Shown here in pieces: positions 1-6,539 of a stretch of DNA of 6,601 nt. The notes beneath the pieces are model-generated. The model was not told the origin of the DNA. It saw only the letters and a list, made by a program, of their open reading frames with translations, and ran no database searches. A program made the translations under genes and the position numbers. This DNA comes from Euryarchaeota archaeon UBA128. Lineage in GTDB: Archaea > Thermoplasmatota > Poseidoniia > Poseidoniales > Poseidoniaceae. Positions within the stretch are counted from its first letter, which is position 1. Each line of letters begins with the position of its first letter. The stretch spans positions 1 through 6,601 of the forward strand of contig DALZ01000015.1 of the NCBI GenBank assembly GCA_002496955.1, read 5' to 3'.

Positions 1-540
1 CTAGAGTCCCTTGCTAGAACAAATAGATTAACTGCTATACCAACCTGTTTCATACACTTCCCAGACGAGTCTAAAGTCGCACTACAGAGGTCGGTTGATA
101 CTCTGTCCGAGGTGGTTTCGAGGTTAGTATTCAAACCGGTGATCGAAGTTGTTGGGGCCTTAATTAAGAAAAATAATCAGATACTTTTGGCCAGAAGAAA
201 AGCAGGCCTAGAATTGTCTGGGATGTGGGAATTTCCCGGCGGCAAGGTCGAACATGGGGAGAGTTATTTTGATGCAATTAAACGGGAGATGAAAGAAGAA
301 TTCACATGGAAAGTGACACCGGTAAGGAAATATCATACCGAATACCATGAATACCAAGATTTTGGTATAAACCTGCACATTGTTGAAGTGATATTAGAAA
401 CAGGTAGTATGCTGGATACAGTTGAGTTATGGACATCCCATGATGATGTAAACTGGGTCAGTGAATCTGGTAATGCTAACATTGCTCCAGCTGATTCCGG
501 GATTGTGGACAGAATATTAGCTGAACTTAATGCCAAGTAA
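1..540 (+). CDS. Nudix hydrolase, MutT/CTP-pyrophosphohydrolase-like, with open N-terminal extension (left-partial)
   Basis: Nudix proteins of this type hydrolyse nucleoside triphosphates, often oxidised ones, to monophosphate and pyrophosphate in the cytoplasm. Numbering from the GTG at 112: IEVVGALIKKNNQILLARR (11-29) is the usual first strand pair, GMWEFPGGK (37-45) leads into the Nudix box, and G44, E50 and REMKEE (58-63) are the catalytic pattern GX5EX7REUXEE. The glycine that normally follows is Thr65. The GMWEFPGGKVE layout resembles MutT/NudG-type enzymes, but the substrate cannot be read from sequence. The frame has no stop back to base 1, no ATG lies in it, and neither GTG 112 nor GTG 139 has a ribosome-binding motif. 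I therefore annotate a left-truncated gene; a start at 112 (142 residues, normal MutT length) remains possible. The extra residues include an amphipathic helix (ALQRSVDTLSEVVSRL) with weak Pcc1-like character. Its last 14 bp overlap the convergent UPF0201 gene. Confidence 0.82.
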   Translation, partial: LESLARTNRLTAIPTCFIHFPDESKVALQRSVDTLSEVVSRLVFKPVIEVVGALIKKNNQILLARRKAGLELSGMWEFPGGKVEHGESYFDAIKREMKEEFTWKVTPVRKYHTEYHEYQDFGINLHIVEVILETGSMLDTVELWTSHDDVNWVSESGNANIAPADSGIVDRILAELNAK

Positions 541-1042
541 CAGCATCACCGTCATCGTTCATTGTCCAATCATCGTGTACTCTCCTGGGAATAGAATCTC
601 TTCCTTTATGCCATGTGGCAGCTTCAATCCATGCAGCCAAATCCTCTCCCACTAATTCCACCTTAATCACACCGCCAAGTGCCAAACTACCCGGTATGTT
701 ATATGCTACTTTACCCACGATTGAGGCTTGTCGCAAAATCTCAAAAAAAGTGTAATTGTTATCAAGATTGGCAGTGATTACATCAAGGGTAGTGTCGAGA
801 ATCGATTGTTTGTGAACTAGGTTTAGAAAATAATTAATTGAAAGGTTCTCTGCTTGAAAAATCATCTGTGATGGCTTGCCAAAACTTGGCTCAGTGAGGG
901 GTATTTCGCAGTCAAATTCTGGAAAAATGGTCTGAATACTCTTCAAGACTAAATTCGGGGATTCTGCACCGTTTACACTTGATGTTACGATTACATTTAT
1001 TCCCTCATCTGCTCCATTGAGCAATATCTGATGTTCAGGCAT
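527..1042 (-). CDS. UPF0201 (COG1931) family archaeal protein, PF01877 RNA-binding fold
   Basis: The family is archaeal and assigned an RNA-binding-like fold, but its exact role is not established. From memory of the family, the recognisable order is a first strand (INVIVTSSV, 15-23), a helix ending in IFPEF (39-43), a QSILDT motif (79-84, family usually QRILDTAR), YTFFEILRQASIVGKV (97-112, family usually T-F-LNKQAA-GKV), LGGVIKVEL (122-130, usually LG-I-V-I) and WIEAATWHKGR (138-148, usually IDWLAPRT-G). The match runs along the whole length, although several consensus positions differ. At 171 residues it is longer than the roughly 140 typical, with about 13 extra at the N-terminus and about 20 acidic residues after IPRR at the C-terminus. 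The ATG at 1042 has no clear Shine-Dalgarno motif. The gene diverges from the glycosyltransferase across 88 bp and its 3' end overlaps the Nudix gene. Confidence 0.78.
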   Translation of the reverse strand: MPEHQILLNGADEGINVIVTSSVNGAESPNLVLKSIQTIFPEFDCEIPLTEPSFGKPSQMIFQAENLSINYFLNLVHKQSILDTTLDVITANLDNNYTFFEILRQASIVGKVAYNIPGSLALGGVIKVELVGEDLAAWIEAATWHKGRDSIPRRVHDDWTMNDDGDAVTWH

Positions 1043-1130
1043 GCAATGGCTAGGGAAGATTTCCTATTCAAACTGTTTATTTCCTAAGCAGGGTCAGTAA
1101 GTATGAAAACTGCAATCGCTATGGTAGAAC
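1043..1130. promoter_or_regulatory. Divergent promoter region between UPF0201 and glycosyltransferase genes
   Basis: This 88-bp gap must hold the start signals of two outward-facing genes. The most AT-rich stretch, TGTTTATTT at about 1074-1082, lies about 50 bp before the glycosyltransferase ATG and about 35 bp before the UPF0201 ATG. Read on the minus strand it is GGAAATAAACA, which could be a BRE plus TATA-like element with a very short leader. Neither start codon has a Shine-Dalgarno motif. Promoter location follows from gene arrangement; the exact element is a guess from base composition. Confidence 0.45.
1059..1086. repeat. 8-bp direct repeat ATTTCCTA in the divergent intergenic region
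   Basis: ATTTCCTA occurs exactly at 1059-1066 and again at 1079-1086, 20 bp apart start to start, close to two helical turns. The second copy overlaps the candidate TATA segment. Such spacing would let a dimeric regulator bind one face of the DNA, or the copies may reflect BRE-like GGAAA elements on the minus strand. The repeat is seen directly; the function is inferred. Confidence 0.4.
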
Positions 1131-2186
1131 ATGGCAGACAAATTTGCTCCAATGGTTGCGTCTGTCGTTCCTGTCCTAAATGAAGAGTTTACGATTGTGC
1201 CTTGCCTAGAGTCATTATGCCGCCAATCATATCCCGGTAAATTACATCAAATACACATATTTGATGGTGGCTCATCAGATGCTACATGGCGTGTAGCGAT
1301 GGAATATGTTGAAAGTCGTGGTGAACGACATCCTCGTATCTTTTTACATCAAAATTTAGGCAAACATGTGGCGGAAGCAAGAAATTTGGCGCTTAAAGTC
1401 ATACCTGAATCTGTGGAGTATATGCTGGAAATTATAGGTCACTGCACGATTGCTGACGAACATATCAGCGAGTTGGTCACAAAAATGGGCGAATTGCAAA
1501 GAAAAACTAACAACAATGTTGGCGCCTTGGGATGCAAGGTAACTGCAAGAGATGGTAAACTTGGGGTGCAGGAATCATGGATTGAAGCAGCTTTGTCGTC
1601 ACCACTTGCTAGTGGTAACGGACAATTTGAAAATTTCACTGGCACAGTGGAAACCTCCGTTCCAGCCTTCTGCTTGCATTATCGAGTTGCGTTAGATGAA
1701 GTGGATGGTTGGAATAATGAATTTATTACCAGCCAAGATAGTGACCTTTCGATGCGTTTGAAATATCGCGGCTATCAGTTGTTCAAGACGGATGTAGTCA
1801 CTGTCAGGATGGCGAAGCGAACCTCGATTGTAAGTTGGGGTAAAATGGGCTTCAGGTATGGATTTTGGCGAACTCGATTGGTTAAAATTCATCCGAGACG
1901 GTTACGACTCAGGGAGTTTCTTCCTTGGTTTGGCTTGATCTTGACCATTATTTTGCTCCTATCTGGAACGTCATATTGGTCGATTCCAGCGATGATATAC
2001 ATTATTGTTTTAGCTGCAGAGGGTTTGCGAATTTCGTTACATAAACGTCAATTGACTTCGATTATCGGGCTGCCAATTAGCATCATAACCTTCCATATGA
2101 CATTTTCAATAGGCTTACTCTATGGATTGTTTGGAAAACCACGCTCATTTAACGACCGAGAGTCAATTAATGGCAAGTTAAATTAG
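1131..2186 (+). CDS. Membrane-bound family 2 glycosyltransferase (ExoA-like)
   Basis: It should transfer a sugar from a nucleotide- or lipid-linked donor at the cytoplasmic face of the membrane, building a surface glycan or glycolipid; donor and acceptor are unknown. The 351-residue protein has the GT-A start VVPVLNEE (12-19), DGGSSD (45-50) for nucleotide binding, EIIGHC (100-105) where ExoA-type relatives usually read IDGHC, and QDSDLSMRL (202-210), the acidic ED-type motif before the catalytic end. An amphipathic stretch with YGFWRTRLVKIHP (243-255) precedes three hydrophobic segments at about 264-279, 283-300 and 310-334, a familiar ExoA-like tail. The Asp of the metal-binding DGH/DXD site is replaced by Ile102. 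The ATG at 1131 lacks a Shine-Dalgarno motif, and the conserved first strand begins just after it, which supports this start. The next gene follows after 28 bp, so this gene probably heads a transcript. Confidence 0.88.
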   Translation: MADKFAPMVASVVPVLNEEFTIVPCLESLCRQSYPGKLHQIHIFDGGSSDATWRVAMEYVESRGERHPRIFLHQNLGKHVAEARNLALKVIPESVEYMLEIIGHCTIADEHISELVTKMGELQRKTNNNVGALGCKVTARDGKLGVQESWIEAALSSPLASGNGQFENFTGTVETSVPAFCLHYRVALDEVDGWNNEFITSQDSDLSMRLKYRGYQLFKTDVVTVRMAKRTSIVSWGKMGFRYGFWRTRLVKIHPRRLRLREFLPWFGLILTIILLLSGTSYWSIPAMIYIIVLAAEGLRISLHKRQLTSIIGLPISIITFHMTFSIGLLYGLFGKPRSFNDRESINGKLN

Positions 2187-2203
2187 TGACCATTTAGACA
2201 ACC

Positions 2204-2209
2204 AGGTGA
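2204..2209 (+). promoter_or_regulatory. Shine-Dalgarno motif deciding the zinc-ribbon gene start
   Basis: AGGTGA lies five bases before ATG 2215. It also contains the GTG at 2206, an in-frame alternative start that would have no ribosome-binding motif of its own. The spacing favours ATG 2215, removing three residues (MNN) from the longer reading. Confidence 0.65.
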
Positions 2210-2214
2210 ATAAT

Positions 2215-3168
2215 ATGGCCAATCAGTCACTAAGTGCGAAAAGTGTCTCTGTAATGCCAATCCTGTTATTAGGTTTTATTCACGTAATTGTGACTCCACT
2301 GCGAGAAATATTTTCTGTTGAACCATTATTGATGGTGCCATATTACTTGTTTGGCTTATTACTTGGAATATTTATTCATCGAAAATCGGTGACGGTAAAA
2401 GATTTTGAATATCGTCGCTCGAAGGTGATGAAGAAGATGAAAAGTGTCTATGCAGCAGAGGAAGCGGGGGTATGGCAAAGTAATGTTGCGATTCCAACCG
2501 AGTTAAGCAAGGAATCAGATTTATCTGCGGAGGTATCAGCAATTTCGCTTGAGGCCCCAGAGCTAGAGTTAGGCGATGAGCAAAAAGTAGAGGTATCAAT
2601 GCTAAATGAGGCCAAAACAGTTGTCGAGGCTACACGCAGGATGTCCGGTCAATCCAGCTTTGATGATGATGATGAGGTTATATCAACCATAGGCGCTAAT
2701 CGGAGGGCTAGCCCTATGGACAGACTATTGGATTTCATTGCGTCGCTGTTCAATAAGCAATCTGCAAAGGGTGACAGAGAATCACGGCGAATTGCGGCGT
2801 TGCAAGCTGCATCACAGGCCTCACCTGTAAAGGCTAGCAGACCACAGGCACCTATCCAATATGAACGAACCGAGGTTAAGATTGGGCCAGATTCTGATTA
2901 CATTGATAATTTTAATGAAACGAAAGTAAACGAGTTTGACAAAAATAATGACCTGCCCAACCAAGAAAAGCAAACACATTCTGCATTCGCACCACCAAAT
3001 AATCAGAATAACGTCGCACAAAGTTTGGAATCAATGGCGATGTTGTCGACTATTAATAAAAAATCATTCACTAAATCAAGTAACACGCAATCCTATGTTT
3101 GTAAAAAATGCGGTTATCGATTCAGAGCCGGAGACAGATTTTGTGATAATTGTGGGTCTGAGTTGTAA
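2215..3168 (+). CDS. Two-helix membrane protein with long disordered linker and C-terminal zinc ribbon
   Basis: I do not recognise this as a named family. With the ATG at 2215 it has 317 residues. Two hydrophobic helices (about 11-28 and 37-54) form a hairpin. The basic stretch that follows (HRKSVTVKDFEYRRSK, then KKMK) indicates by the positive-inside rule that both ends are cytoplasmic. Residues about 90-290 look largely disordered: acidic, rich in Ser, Asn and Gln, with a DDDDE run (150-154) and one amphipathic patch near MDRLLDFIASLF (168-179). The last 25 residues are a zinc ribbon with Cys296, Cys299, Cys310 and Cys313 (CX2C-X10-CX2C). The layout suggests a membrane-tethered arm presenting a small zinc-binding module to a cytoplasmic partner. 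It lies 28 bp after the glycosyltransferase and 59 bp before dnaJ, probably in one transcript, so DnaJ or its clients are possible partners, by position only. Confidence 0.8.
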   Translation: MANQSLSAKSVSVMPILLLGFIHVIVTPLREIFSVEPLLMVPYYLFGLLLGIFIHRKSVTVKDFEYRRSKVMKKMKSVYAAEEAGVWQSNVAIPTELSKESDLSAEVSAISLEAPELELGDEQKVEVSMLNEAKTVVEATRRMSGQSSFDDDDEVISTIGANRRASPMDRLLDFIASLFNKQSAKGDRESRRIAALQAASQASPVKASRPQAPIQYERTEVKIGPDSDYIDNFNETKVNEFDKNNDLPNQEKQTHSAFAPPNNQNNVAQSLESMAMLSTINKKSFTKSSNTQSYVCKKCGYRFRAGDRFCDNCGSEL

Positions 3169-3227
3169 TTAATTCCGTGAAATTGAAAGATGTTAATCTA
3201 CCGGAGGCATTTAACGGAGGTCCATCG
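3169..3227 (+). promoter_or_regulatory. dnaJ leader with two GGAGG motifs
   Basis: This 59-bp gap holds GGAGG at 3203-3207 and GGAGGT at 3216-3221. The second lies six bases before ATG 3228 and is a strong Shine-Dalgarno motif that fixes the dnaJ start. The first has no start codon at normal distance and may act as a standby ribosome site or be chance. I see no convincing TATA box, so dnaJ may depend on the upstream promoter. Confidence 0.6.
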
Positions 3228-4346
3228 ATGGCTGATAAGCGTGATTACTATGAGGTCCTCGGGGTTGACAAATCAGCAGGTGAAAAAGAACTAAAAAACG
3301 CATTCCGTAGTTTGGCTCGCAAATATCACCCTGACCGGAGTTCGGAGCCAGATGCTGAAGATAAATTCAAAGAAATCCAGGAAGCATATGCAGTACTTTC
3401 TGATGATGAAAAACGACAGATGTATGATCGTTATGGGCACAACGCACCGGGCGGTTCACCATTCGGTGGTTTTGGCGGCGGGTCGTTTAATATCAACCTA
3501 GAGGATATACTTGGCGGTGACTTTTTTTCAAGCTTCTTTGGCGTCAATTCAAGGCGAACACGTAACCGCGGCAATGACATAATTATCAGATATAGTGTCA
3601 ATTTGGAGTCGGTATACCAAGGCACATCGGAGGAATTAACCGTCGAGTTGCCAACTTCTTGTGTAGACTGTAATGGTTCGGGTGCAGAAAACGGTGACAT
3701 TATCTCTTGTAGTAATTGTGGTGGACAGGGTAAAATCCGTGCTAGGCAGCAAGTTGGGCCATTTGTTCAAGATGTGATTAGAGATTGTCCAAAATGCTCA
3801 GGCATGGGTCAATTGATTAAGACTAAATGCAAATCTTGCAATGGTGATGGGCAACAGATGGAAGAGACTAAGCTGCGGTTTAACATTCCAAAAGGTGCTG
3901 ATGATGGAACTCGATTACGAATGCGTGGTAAAGGTGAACCTGCATTGAGGGGACGAGGTGAAAATGGTGATTTATTCATAGAATTAGAAGTTGAGCAGCA
4001 TGATTGGTTTGAAAGATCTGGTGCAGATTTGATTATGTCACTACCATTGCCTTACGAAGAATTGGTTCTAGGGGTGACGATTACTTTACCACATATAGAT
4101 GGCACCGATTTGAAAATAGTCATCCCAAAAATGACGAATTCAGGTGAAACAATTGAAATCAGAGGCAAAGGTTTGCCACGATTAAGAGGCTCTGGTCGGG
4201 GTGATGTAGTCGTTCTAGTCAAGTTACAGTTACCGCAAAAAATCAGCAAATCTCAGGCAAAACATCTTGAGTCGAATAAACCAAAATATTCCGACGAGGA
4301 ACTAGAAACTCGTATCAAACAGGATGCGAAAAAGCGTCGCCAGTAA
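3228..4346 (+). CDS. dnaJ: Type I DnaJ (Hsp40) co-chaperone
   Basis: DnaJ binds unfolded proteins and stimulates the ATPase of DnaK (Hsp70) in the cytoplasm. The 372-residue protein is complete and close to the E. coli length of 376. It has a J domain (7-70) with the HPD motif at 34-36, a short Gly/Phe region (71-105), and a zinc domain with all four CXXCXGXG repeats starting at Cys145, Cys161, Cys187 and Cys201. Two C-terminal substrate-binding domains follow (about 211-340), then a charged tail. ATG 3228 is preferred over the in-frame GTG 3177 because of GGAGGT six bases upstream and because MADKRDYYEVLGV is the usual N-terminus. No dnaK or grpE lies in the window; their location is unknown. 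The gene follows the membrane zinc-ribbon gene, and its stop codon directly abuts that of the opposing 730-codon gene. No key residue is missing. Confidence 0.97.
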   Translation: MADKRDYYEVLGVDKSAGEKELKNAFRSLARKYHPDRSSEPDAEDKFKEIQEAYAVLSDDEKRQMYDRYGHNAPGGSPFGGFGGGSFNINLEDILGGDFFSSFFGVNSRRTRNRGNDIIIRYSVNLESVYQGTSEELTVELPTSCVDCNGSGAENGDIISCSNCGGQGKIRARQQVGPFVQDVIRDCPKCSGMGQLIKTKCKSCNGDGQQMEETKLRFNIPKGADDGTRLRMRGKGEPALRGRGENGDLFIELEVEQHDWFERSGADLIMSLPLPYEELVLGVTITLPHIDGTDLKIVIPKMTNSGETIEIRGKGLPRLRGSGRGDVVVLVKLQLPQKISKSQAKHLESNKPKYSDEELETRIKQDAKKRRQ

Positions 4347-6539
4347 TTATTCCTCTTCATCTCTAATCAGAGTTTTAGCGGGTCGACAAGCAAATGGAAC
4401 ACCATTCATTCGACCATTTAGCTCAATATCAACCGCATTGGCTGAGCCAGCCAACTCGATCGAGAGGAAGGTTTTGTTTCCCTCGTTCATGGTATCGAGA
4501 AATATCTCGTAATTGCTATGCAAAAATCTTGGCGTAACTGATTTTATGTTCCAAGGTTCCCCCGTTGGAGAATCAATGCGTAATGCAGCTATTTCGCAAA
4601 TTCCTGAAATCACATAAATTCCAATAATTATTGGCCAAGCGTCTGGATTTTTACTGATTCTTCGGTCGACCTTCCAACAAGCGATTGCTAATTCATCAGT
4701 TCGATATACAATGCTGGCATCACCCCATACACCACATGCATCATCCCAATCAAGTGTTGCGACTGCATCTAATGACTTGGCTAAATCTCGACGATTCCTT
4801 TTGGGGCTTATGCCACTATCCAATCTAGCAGTAAGCCACTCGAGGCGTTGTTGTCTGCTCAGCATCTGTTTGGCAAATTGCTGCTTACGGACTTGAATAA
4901 GACCCAAATATAATGCTGGTAGCAGAAGTAAAAAACCCATAAACCACCGGGCCACACTCCCCCACTTCTCGGCATTTTCATCAGGAGGGAACCACGGTTC
5001 CTCCCCTTCATCAACTAATTCATATGTAGTTAGAAGTGTGTATTCTGTTGGGGGTGTGTAATTACCCCATTCTGTCTCAATGGTATCATTTAGGAGTGAG
5101 ATTCTAAAAAAATGTGTTCCTCTGGAAACTTCCATAGCGACGCTCAACTTGCCAAGAGTAGTTGTTTTCACCTTTGCATCGACCTCAGACCAATCTTCTT
5201 GATCCTTTTCCACCATCTCAATTTCAAACTGATTGATATCACCAATAATTTCGACCATTACAAAATGTATGGAATCTTCCCATGCTTCTATCTCAATACG
5301 ATAGACGTCTGATGAATCTCGAATTGAATTAGTAAATTCACCTTGAGTGCTTTCGCCAAATATATCCAGCAATGGCCAGGTCGAGTTTTCAGTTGTGCTT
5401 TGCATAGGTGGTAATGATGGTGCCTCAAATTGACTTCCACCATCGGCAAAACTTTCGGCAGCCAATGTCAAATAGAATACATCAGCACTTAATTGCAGTT
5501 TTACCGCATTGCTTGTCGGTAGAGGAAAGATTCGTTGTGCAATATTAGGCTCCATGCTTCCATTGCCGGAGAAAATCCAGTTAACCCCAATCAACGAGTA
5601 ATATCGGTATTCAACTGACGTTGCAACCGCAGTTAATACCGGTGCAGTGGTATCAACTAAATCGAAAATTATGGTCCTGGTTGAATGACCGGTTATTGGT
5701 ATCGAATCATTTAGATTAATCATGCTTGATGGTATCAGTTGATGAGCAATAACACCAACTGACCATATTGTGTTTTGTGTGGCCGAGGAGAGTTTTATGA
5801 AAAGTCTTCCATCTTCTACAATGTCTAGAAAATAATGATTGGAATTAGTTGCATAGTTCATCGATTCATTTGTTGTGATAATTTCGCCGATTGCTACTTC
5901 ATCGGTTGAATTTTGGAAATAAGCCTCCATCAAAATATTGGCACTGGTGTGCTCTAGACTTATCTCCACCGAAGTGTCAGAACTCACATTAAATCCGAGG
6001 TATTCGCCCTGCTGATTATTTAGAACTCCTGAGAAGAATCTCGAATCACCAGTCTCCGGTAATATCCTTTTGCTTGCCAATGATGAAGAGAATTCATCAA
6101 TACAAAGGTATTCTGCTTGACAAGTGTATACATCCGCTAGGTCAGCACTGGTGCTCGGGGCTGGCCTCGTGGCAGTATAGTTGTCAGTAACACCTGTCAA
6201 TGGCGATATATCGTAATCCTCAACTTGCGGATTACTAATAACTAATAGCAATTCTCCAGCACTATATACCATTCCAGTGTAGTTTTGCTGGTTAGCGCCC
6301 ACTACATCACCGTCAAACAACAGTTCCGATGTGCAGGTTTGGCAGTTGGTATGAATGCTGAAAAACTCACCGGTTTGCATAGGCCAACTATAGTTTTGCT
6401 CGTGTTCGGTAAATCGTATTGTTTGTTGGTTAAACTCCGTTTTATTGTTGACGGTTTCATTATTGCCAACAATCAAAAAACTTGAACCAACTAACAGCAG
6501 CATCAGCGTCAACAAGGCTGGACGCAATATACCCTGCAT
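4347..6539 (-). CDS. Large exported single-pass membrane protein with cytoplasmic domain, function unknown
   Basis: I do not recognise a named family. The 730-residue protein begins with a signal peptide or anchor (hydrophobic 8-24, no lipobox) and has a second hydrophobic helix at about 530-549 followed by basic residues. Residues about 25-525 should therefore be outside and 551-730 inside. The outer part is strand-rich. Stretches at about 178-270 and 410-517 resemble, weakly, the beta-sandwich of PPC-type (pre-peptidase C-terminal) domains. It carries 13 N-X-S/T sequons (Asn27, 32, 49, 86, 120, 184, 210, 224, 277, 326, 385, 484, 493), against one inside (Asn688). Its only cysteines are Cys66/Cys69 and Cys140/Cys146, possible disulfides. 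The inner domain starts with a helix (QQRLEWLTARL) and continues into mixed strands with WDDACGVWGD (598-607 region onward) and IIIGIYVISGICEIAAL. A stop in frame shortly upstream supports ATG 6539. A surface receptor, sensor or adhesin is possible. Confidence 0.85.
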   Translation of the reverse strand: MQGILRPALLTLMLLLVGSSFLIVGNNETVNNKTEFNQQTIRFTEHEQNYSWPMQTGEFFSIHTNCQTCTSELLFDGDVVGANQQNYTGMVYSAGELLLVISNPQVEDYDISPLTGVTDNYTATRPAPSTSADLADVYTCQAEYLCIDEFSSSLASKRILPETGDSRFFSGVLNNQQGEYLGFNVSSDTSVEISLEHTSANILMEAYFQNSTDEVAIGEIITTNESMNYATNSNHYFLDIVEDGRLFIKLSSATQNTIWSVGVIAHQLIPSSMINLNDSIPITGHSTRTIIFDLVDTTAPVLTAVATSVEYRYYSLIGVNWIFSGNGSMEPNIAQRIFPLPTSNAVKLQLSADVFYLTLAAESFADGGSQFEAPSLPPMQSTTENSTWPLLDIFGESTQGEFTNSIRDSSDVYRIEIEAWEDSIHFVMVEIIGDINQFEIEMVEKDQEDWSEVDAKVKTTTLGKLSVAMEVSRGTHFFRISLLNDTIETEWGNYTPPTEYTLLTTYELVDEGEEPWFPPDENAEKWGSVARWFMGFLLLLPALYLGLIQVRKQQFAKQMLSRQQRLEWLTARLDSGISPKRNRRDLAKSLDAVATLDWDDACGVWGDASIVYRTDELAIACWKVDRRISKNPDAWPIIIGIYVISGICEIAALRIDSPTGEPWNIKSVTPRFLHSNYEIFLDTMNEGNKTFLSIELAGSANAVDIELNGRMNGVPFACRPAKTLIRDEEE

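Noticed and set aside
1103..1183. Short ORF of 26 codons with five cysteines (CSNGC, CVCRSC) overlapping the glycosyltransferase start
   Set aside because: It lies mostly inside the glycosyltransferase coding region in another frame, has no ribosome-binding motif, and the cysteines arise from out-of-frame reading.
2662..2673. (GAT)4 microsatellite
   Set aside because: It is a normal acidic run (DDDDE) in a disordered linker; four units are too few to suggest phase variation.
3177..3227. GTG 3177 as the dnaJ start, adding 17 residues
   Set aside because: The extension contains the Shine-Dalgarno motif of ATG 3228, is not part of the DnaJ family, and lacks its own ribosome-binding site.
3522..3528. 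Run of seven T within dnaJ as a terminator or slippage site
   Set aside because: It encodes part of DFFSSFF in the normal Gly/Phe region, the frame stays intact on both sides, and there is no gene boundary.
5112..5312. Plus-strand ORF of 66 codons inside the 730-codon gene
   Set aside because: It is antisense to a long intact gene, cysteine- and histidine-rich by frame bias, with no start signal; the same applies to other opposite-strand ORFs at 333-536, 1439-1645, 1692-1892, 2372-2599, 3431-3700 and 4711-4896.
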